Below, piece after piece: positions 1 to 9,884 of a DNA stretch of 14,490 nt. How positions within the stretch are numbered: the stretch's first letter is position 1; the number at the start of each line of letters is the position of its first letter. The position numbers and the translations under genes were made by a program. The notes under the pieces are model-generated. The model searched no databases. It saw nothing but the letters and a program-made list of their open reading frames with translations, and was not told the origin of the DNA. The stretch comes from Pleurotus ostreatus/Saccharomyces cerevisiae fusant (Eukaryota > Opisthokonta), in the NCBI GenBank assembly GCA_024196135.1, contig JAMQCK010000881.1, positions 1-14,490 of the forward strand. The letters are read 5' to 3'.

Positions 1-2086
1 GATGAGGCGCATTCGTGCAAGTGCGTGGCGGGTATGTTTATGTTTGGGGGTGTTCTGACTTGGCGTTGTAGGTCTCGAACAAGCAAGACAGCGAAGGCGG
101 TTTATGCCTTGCGCGCAAGGCGACGATGGGCTGTCACAGGTCAGTTACCCCCAACTTGACCTTCTCCTACTGATAGCCGCTATTAGGAACACCCATTGTG
201 AACAAGCTTGAGGACCTGTACTCCCTTCTGTGAGTCTAGCTGAGTGGTATACTTGGACGAGCGCTCAGACTTCTTCAGAAAGTTCCTCGGCTTCAGACCC
301 TGGTCTGAATTCTCCTTCTTCCGCTCGTAAGCATCTCCGCCACCGCATACTACCTCGTCCCCACGCTGACACTCCCGCGTCAGCTTCATCACCATCCCCT
401 TCCTCGCGCACGACCCCAAAGCCATCGAGGTCGTGCAGACGATCCTCGAAAGCGTCCTCCTCCGCCGAGAGAAGAACATGCGCGATGCAGATGGGAAGCA
501 GATCGTCGAGCTGCCACCGAAGGAGGTCGTCGTCGAGGAGCTACTCTTCTCCGCCATGGAGCGCAAGATCTACGACTCCATCTTCTCGACCGTCAAGAAG
601 GACTTCGACCGCCTGAACGCCAAGGGCCTTGTCAGTCAGAACTACACGCACATCCTGGCGATGCTTATGAAGTGCGTTAACTGGCTGATCTTGGCCCGTT
701 CTTCCGCCGCTTACTTACTGTGCTGCGCACGTACAGGCTGCGTCGTGCGGTGCTGCACCCGAGTCTCGTTGCTGCCGCGGTGGCCGCGGACGCCAAAGAC
801 CCGGACGACAACGGGGAGATGAGCGCGGGCGACATGATCAAGCAATTTGCGGACGGTGGAGGCGAGGACGACGGGAGCAAGGCGTTCGCCGAGAACGTGC
901 TCGCGCATCTATCCGAAGAGGACTTTGACGAGTGCCCCATCTGTCTCGATGTCATGGAGCGGCCGATGCTATTGCCGGGGTGCTTTCACAAGTGGTGCGC
1001 ATCTATTCTCACCTCAAGACGCATCGAAAGCTGAAGAGAGGCCAAGCTGCAAGGACTGCATCATCATGTACATCACAAACTGCGAGCAAAAGGGGACGCA
1101 GACGAGGTGCCCTAAATGCAGCAAGGGTCCCTTCAAGGTGATCGGCGTCGCGTCTTACTAGAGTAGGGTACTGATCACAGCGCGCAGGAGGACGAGCTAG
1201 TGGAGGTCGTATTGAACAAGAATCCAGCCCAGTCGCCAGACTCGGAGCAGACCCAGCCTGAAGTCGTGCTACGCCGTAACGATTTCCGCACATCGACCAA
1301 GCTCAAGGCGCTTATGGATAATCTCCGTAAGTCAGGGAATCTATCTGACATAACGATCTTCTCTGACCTGGCATCGTTCACCTAGTGCGCCTCAAGAAGG
1401 AAGACCCGGGCTTCCGCGCTGTCGTGTTCTCGCAGTTCACCAGCTTCATGGACCTCATCGAGATTACGCTCAAGCGCGAGGGGTTCGACCAGTACCGCTT
1501 CGACGGCTCGATGGATGTCAAGAAGCGCAATCATGCCATATCCGAGTTCAAGGCGCCCTCGGATGCGCCCAAGATCATGGTCGTCAGCTTGAAGGCAGGC
1601 GGTGTCGGCCTAAACGTGAGCAACATCCGTCCGCTTGTCATTTACGCATGGCTGAGACGGGCGCCCAGCTGACCAACGCGAACTACGTCTTTATGGTTAG
1701 TGCTCTCGTTTACGATGTAATATCTGGGCTAACGGCTGCGCAGATGGACTGCTGGTGGAATGCAGCTACTGAGAACCAAGGTGCTTATATTCGCGCTAAG
1801 GCGGAACTTTCGTTGACAATCGCGACCAGCCATCGACCGAGTTCATCGTCTCGGGCAGGAGAAACCTGTCTTCGTGAAGCACTTCATAGTACGTGTGAGC
1901 CTCGCGGTACCGACAGTTAGCGCTCATGCAACCTGTTAGATCTCGGATACCATCGAGGGTCGTATCTTACAGATACAGAAACGCAAGACTGCCATCGTCA
2001 AGGAGGCCTTCCGCGGGACTGCGCGCGACAAGGGTACAGATCCAGACAGCGTAGAGAACTTGAAGATCATGTTTGGGACAACGTGA
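1..2086 (+). CDS. RAD5: RAD5/HLTF-type SNF2 ATPase and RING E3 ligase, C-terminal 484 aa (5' end outside window)
   Basis: Exons: <1-20, 72-139, 187-229, 279-326, 384-671, 737-994, 1047-1137, 1188-1326, 1386-1615, 1669-1695, 1744-1780, 1830-1888, 1940-2086. Joined, they give 1455 nt in frame from base 1 to the TGA at 2084-2086. Base 1 starts the Walker B DEAH box, followed by the TGTP motif (136-195) and the VLLRREKNM segment typical of Rad5. A C3HC4 RING follows (CPIC, then CFHKCCKDC, then CPKC, about 930-1120). The helicase C-lobe carries VVFSQF, SLKAGGVGLN and the motif VI string AIDRVHRLGQ. RING placement between the two ATPase lobes is the Rad5/Rad16/HLTF signature. In the known family, Rad5 polyubiquitinates PCNA and remodels stalled replication forks in the nucleus. 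The HIRAN domain and first ATPase motifs would lie upstream. Rad16 is the main alternative; the VELPPKEVVV and GLVSQNYTHILAMLMKLRR segments fit Rad5 better. Confidence 0.93.
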
Positions 2087-2366
2087 GATGCTAGGACGTG
2101 TAAAACCTGTGACCTTGCTCTATCTATACGCTGCTCAAGTACTTGATTCTTGGTAAACCTCGGACTTTCGGGTGGGAGACTGCTCTTCGAGACGGTTCAA
2201 GATGATGAACGCGTCCAATGACCGACGTCACCACGGTCGAAGAACAATGGGCGCGTTCTGGAGAACAATGGCCACAGTGATGTCATCAATAGTTCATATT
2301 CGGCTGCGCGAAATGCGGGGTGCATTTTCCTGTACTTGACCTCCATCCCACTGCGCTCACGACAAA
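2087..2366. other. Intergenic region, RAD5 3' flank and promoter of the next gene
   Basis: About 280 bp between the RAD5 stop and the next ATG. I see no recognisable gene and no clear TATA box. The decamer AGAACAATGG occurs twice, at 2241-2250 and 2262-2271, a short direct repeat of unknown meaning. The end of this stretch presumably carries the start site of the next gene. Confidence 0.5.
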
Positions 2367-3764
2367 ATGCCTACGACTCGTCGTCAAGCAGCGCAAGCTG
2401 AGAAGCACGAGGAGAAGCCTGCCCACGCAGGTAGCAAACGCCCACCTACTTCGCGGAAGGAAACCAAGACCGCGGAGGAACCGCCCACGAAGAAGGCTAG
2501 GCCGACATCCAAAGCTAAAGGAGGGAAGGCCGCGAAGGCGAAGGCGGAGCCAAAGCAAGAACACAACAAGGAACACGAAGACTCGAAGGACCAAGCCGCG
2601 GAGGCTGAAGAGAAGCCTGCCGCTAGCTCCAAATCTGCAGGACCATGGCACGCTGGTAAGACACTTTCCGCGCGTCTCAACTCAAGATGACCAAATATAT
2701 AGGTACTATTGAGCGCGGTCACATATACTTCTTCTATCGTCCAAAGGTCCAGCTCGAAGAAGCAGCAAGCATCGACGACGTCAAGAACTTTCATATGCTT
2801 CTCGTGCCCCGTCCTCCCGAGTTCGCATCGGGCAATGAGGGCGCGAGTAAGCCGGAGGACCCAGGCCAGGAGCAGGAGATGCAGATGCTCCAGTCCGGCG
2901 CGGACGCGGTCCCTGCAGAGCCCACCCATACGAAGAAGAAATTCTACCGCCTCATTACCTTGGGCAAGAAGCAGCTTCCTGATCCAGAACACGCGACAGG
3001 TGGTAGGAAGGAGACGTTCTGGGCTACCGTGACCGCTGTCGGCAACGACCTTGAGTCGCTTGAGAAAGGCCTGGACGAAAAGACGTACGAGACGAAGACG
3101 CGTGGTGAGTTATACAGCGCGTCTTCATGTGGACGTTGCTAAACGAGCGCAGGCACGCGGCATCAAGCCCCTGCTCGTCTCGTCGCACGAGGCGCCTACG
3201 CTATCGTCAACAACAACCCTCGCATTCCTAGTGGGCGAGAGACTCACTCCGGCTACCACCTCTCGCACCCGTCCGCGGAGGAGTTCACGCCGGACTCTGT
3301 GCAGGCAGAACTGGGCATTCACCCAGCAAACTCGTTCATCATCCAGGTCAAGAACCCTCTGGCCCCATCGACGAACCCGGCCATGCGGAATCAGAAGGGA
3401 GCAGAGTATCCCGAGGATATCATGGTGGACGTGTTTGGAAAGGGTGGCAGGAAGGGACGGGAGAACTATGGCCTTCGCTTTGCGCCCTGCGAGCGTCCGG
3501 AGCTCCTCAATTACGAGGGTGCGCAGTTACTCTTCATCGCTGCCCGCGACGGAGAAGAGGGCCTCGAGGAATCCTTAGGCGAGGGACGCGGCGAAGGTGA
3601 GCTTTGCTGGCGCTGCATTATTGTCGGAGTGTTGACAGCCGATTGTAGCGTTATCTGAGGCGGAGAAGAAGGAGTCGAAGGAGGCCGTCAACGAGGTATT
3701 CTCTGAACTGGGCTTGCACTTGGAAAGGTTCCCTGCAAAGCCGCTGAGTGGGGAGTGGATTTGA
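2367..3764 (+). CDS. Conserved fungal protein of unknown function, lysine-rich N-terminus (416 aa)
   Basis: Exons: 2367-2655, 2703-3104, 3153-3596, 3649-3764, giving 1251 nt with a TGA at 3762-3764. The start is the first ATG of the frame, in the context ACAAAATGCC. Residues 1 to about 95 are rich in Lys, Ala, Glu and Pro and look disordered, with basic clusters such as KRPPTSRK and TKKARP that could be nuclear localisation signals. The rest is a folded-looking region beginning GTIERGHIYFFYRPKV, with blocks GTRHQAPARLVARGAYAIV, GRETHSGYHLSHP, LGIHPANSFIIQVKNPLAP and GLRFAPCERPELLNYEGAQLLFIAA. From memory, ascomycete proteins share this block order, and some are labelled 'BTB domain transcription factor'. 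I can see no BTB fold signature, so I do not use that name. Function is unknown; a nuclear location is inferred only from the basic N-terminus. Confidence 0.85.
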
Positions 3765-3930
3765 AGATAGGAGTAGACGCAGAGAGAGGGTCTTGACGTG
3801 GGAGTCCCGGGCCTAAATGTAATTATATGTATCAACATTTGCTTCGCATGCGTTGCAAGGCCGTCGTGGGGGTCTGCGTCGAAGCTGTTGAACTTGAAGA
3901 TCTCTCAATGACCGGCAAATGCCGCCCCGG

Positions 3931-3959
3931 CACGTGTGTGCTCGTCGTCACGACGTCAC
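3931..3959. promoter_or_regulatory. E-box and CRE-like sites upstream of the metallopeptidase gene
   Basis: CACGTG lies at 3931-3936 and GACGTCAC at 3952-3959, about 90 and 65 bp before the ATG at 4022. The first is the core bound by bHLH factors and the second resembles the CRE/ATF site bound by bZIP factors. Both are short and may be chance; no factor can be named from the sequence. Confidence 0.3.
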
Positions 3960-4021
3960 ACCCCTGTTGCACTTGCGGCTTGCCACCGTCTCGTTATTCT
4001 CTCCACCGGCCATCTCTTCCC

Positions 4022-4800
4022 ATGGCACCAGTACCACCCGACGATAAGACTGGATGGCCGATCCCCAGACTCAGCATCCGAGTAGACGATCTCGCTCATG
4101 AAGGTGCTGTCATATTCTTCGATGTCGTCGATCCGTTAGCGGCTTTGAGAGAGGCTGTGACCGCCAGTTTCACCTGGCTATATACGAAAGAGAAGCACCC
4201 CAACAAGTCAGTAATCATCTCGTTACTGCACGCGAGGCTCATGCGCCTGCCCACACACTAGCGTGGAATGTATCAATCTCATACTACGACCTATGCCGGG
4301 TGTTGCGTACACGCATGGCTCCAATACAGACAAGGAGATCCACCTGTCTCTGGACCACATTGCCCGGTCAGCCGGTCGGGCAAGGGGGGAGATTATGGGA
4401 GTCCTTGTTCATGAAGTTGTCCATTGCTTCCAGTATAACGCCAAGGGCACAGCGCCGGGCGGCCTGATTGAAGGGATAGCCGGTCAGTCGGAGTATGTCA
4501 TTCATCACCGTCCATACAACTCTGACCCAACTCGCAGACTTCGTGCGTCTCAACGCGAAGTACGCACCTCCACACTGGAAACGCGACCCCTCCACGGACG
4601 GCAAGTGGGACGCAGGCTACCAGACGACAGGCTACTTCCTTGATTGGATGGAGCAGCGTTACGGCGATGGCACCGTCCGCGAGATCAACGAGGCGATGCT
4701 TGACAGGCAGTACGACAGTCACATCTTCAAGGAGGTAACAGGGAGGAGGGTCGAGAAGCTATGGAAAATATATTGTGAGGAAGTTGGTGGTGCCTCTTAG
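4022..4800 (+). CDS. BSP-family (basic secretory protein) putative zinc metallopeptidase, 222 aa
   Basis: Exons: 4022-4206, 4262-4482, 4538-4800, giving 669 nt and a TAG at 4798-4800. The HEVVH in VLVHEVVHCFQ matches the HExxH zinc site. The surrounding blocks (LILRPMPGVAYT, EIHLS, GGLIEGIADFVRL, GYQTTGYFLDWMEQRYG) are those of the plant-type basic secretory protein/peptidase family. Plant members are secreted and linked to defence; fungal roles are not established. The predicted protein starts MAPVPPDDKTGW and shows no signal peptide or membrane segment, so secretion is not supported from this start. The frame is open upstream to an ATG at 3827, but that extension (Cys-rich, no leader) starts only 62 bp after the preceding gene, so I prefer the ATG at 4022, which sits in CCCATGGC. 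Peptidase activity is inferred from the motif only. Confidence 0.88.
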
Positions 4801-5642
4801 CCTGGGAGAACTAGGTACGGATAACACTGCCCTGCTCCTGTGCTGCTTACTCTTACGTGTCCCCCTCAGCCCATGCCTCTTTTGTCCTAGACTTGATGAA
4901 TGGACCAGTGGACTTGTGAATGGTTCCGGGCATCAAATCTCAGCAGCCGTACATAGCACCCGACCAGCCCTCAATGTGCCGATGCCGATTGAAGGTTTGC
5001 TTGACACTTCTGAACTAGGAATTGTGAGCCCACATGAAAGCGATTTCATGTCGTTATTCGTAGTTCCTCCGTTTCTGCTGGTGGGCGCTTAACGCGCCAC
5101 CAGCCCAGGATCCACTAAGCGACCTCGCTATCATCCGCGCTGTATAGATTTGCTAGTCAAGATCTCCGTAACGGAGTGGTATTTGTCGAATGGGAGTGGG
5201 CAAACATACGACGCTCGCACTGCACGGGTGCTTCAGGTATGGTCATCCCCCGATATTTCTGGAGCGCTCGTCGAGCCACTAATTATCTGCACAGATGATG
5301 GTCCGGCGCAGTATCGCAACCCCAAGTCGTCCCCACGACTGACCAACAGTCGTCCGCTTCATCACGGCGCGATCTACGGCTCTGAAGGCAGTATCGCAAT
5401 ACCGGTACCTTCTTCGATGGCAAGCGGCACACTTGTCTTCCTCCAGATGAAATCTATCCATAGTGGTAGGCGGCATACCGCGGGATCCGTGAGTCTGGTC
5501 TTGCTCAAGCGCCGCCACTCATTGCAGATCTGACATAACGCTAGCCAGGAGAGGCGGCGCAATGGAGCTGTTCTGGGCGTCACACCATGGGTACGCTTAT
5601 TGGTAGGGTATGTATCTCGGGCGCTCACAGGACAGACCGCAG
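4801..5642. other. Non-coding stretch upstream of the halogenase, with small inverted repeats
   Basis: About 840 bp with no gene I can recognise. Open frames at 4775-5092 and 5150-5533 have no familiar motifs and are not called. There are three local dyads. ACATGAAA and TTTCATGT are perfect 8-bp arms around GCGA (5032-5051). GCTGGTGG(G)CGC pairs with GCGCCACCAGC (5077-5104, one bulged G). ACGACTG and CAGTCGT are arms around ACCAA (5335-5353). A 12-bp direct repeat, GCAGTATCGCAA, begins near 5308 and again near 5388. These could be protein-binding dyads in a long promoter, or debris of an old insertion; neither is shown. Confidence 0.4.
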
Positions 5643-5650
5643 TATAAAAG
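5599..5650 (+). promoter_or_regulatory. Core promoter of the halogenase gene: reversed CCAAT box and TATA box
   Basis: ATTGG (CCAAT on the other strand) is at 5599-5603 and TATAAAAG at 5643-5650. A pyrimidine-rich tract follows, and the ATG comes 57 bp after the TATA box. The order and spacing are those of a TATA-driven fungal promoter with a very short leader. This is the clearest TATA arrangement in the window together with that of the gamma-glutamyltranspeptidase gene. Confidence 0.6.
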
Positions 5651-5706
5651 GATGAAGCGACATGCCCATACCATACCCCCTCCCCTCCTTCTCTCTCCCA
5701 AGCAAA

Positions 5707-7875
<2,169 letters not shown>

Positions 7876-8551
7876 AGGACTCGACGTCGCTTGCCAGAAA
7901 AGAAAATTAGTTCTTATGTTATGTTATGCTCATATGTCGCCACATCGTATTCTAACAGTAATCTAATTGTATTTGTGCTGCCTGGACAAAGCAAGACGGA
8001 CGCATGTCATTCCTAGCCTGAAAAGACCAGCTTATGTACCCTGAGACCCTGAGCTCAATGGCGCGGAGGCGACGCTTGCGCTCAGGTCCCTCGTCCTACT
8101 GCCATTCATTTGACGCCCTTGTTCGAGGGCGGCGTTGCATCCCCATGGACCGAAGTCCAACAAGCGTCGGCGAAGTCCGACAACGGATCAGCGGGAGCAG
8201 AAGTTAATCTGGCACGGGCCCGAGGCGGGGCCGCACAAGTTCAACTTGGTAATTTGTGGCCACTTACAAGTCCGAAGGCATTTGCCGGTGGGTATTTTGC
8301 TTGTCTTCCACCATCATCTCGCTGCCTTCGAGGCCCTGAGCTACGACACCCAGTTATACCTCAAACATCGCCACAAGAGAGCTAGCAAACACAGTCGTTC
8401 GGCGCCCTACCTCCGCGACAGGAAGAATCAGATCGAGTCAGCCCTTGTCAACGCGATTTCCTTCAAAAGCAAACCTCTCTGTTGTCGACGCATCTCGCGG
8501 GCTGCTTTCGAAGCCCTCCGAGCTTGGTACTTGCTGACAGCCTCTCTCACT
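7876..8551. other. Intergenic region between the halogenase and kinase genes
   Basis: About 680 bp. The halogenase 3' flank contains three exact tandem copies of TTATG (7914-7928) in an A/T-rich stretch, a plausible 3'-end processing region. From 8135 the frame of the downstream kinase is open for 139 codons before its chosen ATG. That extension is Arg/His/Lys-rich and unlike anything I recognise. I see no TATA box near 8500 and no RNA gene. Confidence 0.45.
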
Positions 8552-9738
8552 ATGGCGCCTCTCGATCTCGACCTCACAACTCCTGACGGCGTTCTTCAGT
8601 ACCTCTCGAATACGCCTTTCGCTTCTCGCTATGCAACCCGCCTGTCTGGTGGTACTGCCAACTTCGCCTACCGTGTACACTTGAATGCGCCATATGAAGG
8701 GAGAAGCACTCTTGTCCTCAAGTTTGGTCGATCTTTTCTGGAGATCGAAGGGCAAAGGATGCCTTTCGATATCGCGAGACAGGTAAAGCGGTTCTGTATT
8801 TGCTGCCTTCTGTGTCGACTGACTTCCCGTGCAGCGATTCGAAGCCGAAGCTTTGAAAGCCGTTCGTTCCTGGGTCCCTGCAGACAGCCTCGTCACTGTG
8901 CCCGCCGTTCACCGCTTCGACGACGCAAACCACGTTCTCATCATGGACGATTGCGGGGAAACTTCCGTCACGCTGAAGGCGCTCATTCGGGAGAGAAATA
9001 TACCCACTCATGTCGCTGAACGCATCGGTCGTGCTTTGGGAGAATTCCTCGCATTGGTGCATAGTTGCGGCGCCAAGCAGTCGCAAGAATTCCTGGGTTT
9101 GTTCGCCAGCAACGAGCAAGCCCGAAGCATCTCGGCCTGGGCGACGTATGGACGGGCGCGGGAGACGCTGGACGGAAGCGCGGGACTCGCCGTGCTTGTA
9201 GATCCGCCGCTTGACGTCAGGGAGGAGAAGTTGGACAAGGTCGGCGCTGTCGCAAACGAAGTCATCGAGAAATTGAAGCATACTGAGGACAAGGTGCGTC
9301 TCCATAGTTTGTGTTTGTCATAACCAACCAGTCGTGCAGTTCGTCATGGGCGACTTTTGGCCCGGCAACGTACTCGTCACTTTGGACGGCGAGGATATGA
9401 AGTCGATTCAGGTGGTGGATTGGGAGTTGGCGAAGACTGGCATCCCTGAGCTGGATGTTGGGCAGTTCCTTGCCGAGATGTACTTGATCTGCCGCTTCAA
9501 CACGGAGGCAAGGTTATCTGCTGCTGCGACGGCGCGCGCATTTTTGGGCGCTTACCGCGGCCTGCATGCTGTCATTCAACAGGCAGTGACCATTCATTGT
9601 GGCGTGCACTTGATCGCATGGACGCCTCGCGTTCCGTGGGGAGGGAAGGAGACGACAAGGCGCGTAGTCATGGAGGGCGTGGATATGATGTGCAGGGAAG
9701 ACGGAGACGTGTTAGAGTACTTTGTCAGAGCATTGTGA
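8552..9738 (+). CDS. APH/choline-kinase-like phosphotransferase (362 aa)
   Basis: Exons: 8552-8782, 8835-9293, 9340-9738 (1089 nt). The glycine-rich segment LSGGTANFAYRV (31-42) and Lys57 in LVLKFG form the ATP-binding N-lobe. MGDFWPGN (233-240) is the catalytic loop, with Asp235 and Asn240, and VVDWE (255-259) supplies the metal-binding Asp. This is the kinase-like fold of aminoglycoside phosphotransferases, methylthioribose kinase and choline kinase. Fungi have many such proteins, mostly with unknown small-molecule substrates, so resistance to antibiotics should not be assumed. The catalytic loop has Met where many family members have His (HGD); Asp and Asn are kept. The ATG at 8552 is chosen because TPDGVLQYLSNTPF directly precedes the G-loop as in a compact family member, although the frame is open further upstream. 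The next gene starts only 146 bp after the stop. Confidence 0.87.
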
Positions 9739-9884
9739 GATGATCCCTTTGTTGTCGGTCACGGACAAGAAAGACCTTCCTGATTAGGAAACAAGGCGCG
9801 CGTGGCGGACGAGCCGGGGCCGGATCTGTTGGCCGGTAATTGTTGTTGCTCACTCTTATTTGGTGCGGCGCGCGAAGAGGCGCC

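Noticed and set aside
1..2086. RAD5 region looking like a pseudogene broken into many frames
   Set aside because: Every break falls at a GT/AG intron of 47-65 nt, and the joined exons keep one frame for 485 codons with all family motifs intact.
2384..2992. 202-codon antisense open frame
   Set aside because: It lies opposite the Lys/Ala-rich exon of the conserved gene, where stop-free antisense frames are expected from composition.
4775..5533. Two + strand open frames (4775-5092 and 5150-5533) as possible genes
   Set aside because: No recognisable domains and no convincing exon chain; the first begins inside the 3' end of the metallopeptidase gene.
8552..9738. Antibiotic-resistance phosphotransferase
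   Set aside because: Only the shared kinase-like fold is visible; fungal genomes carry many such proteins with other or unknown substrates.
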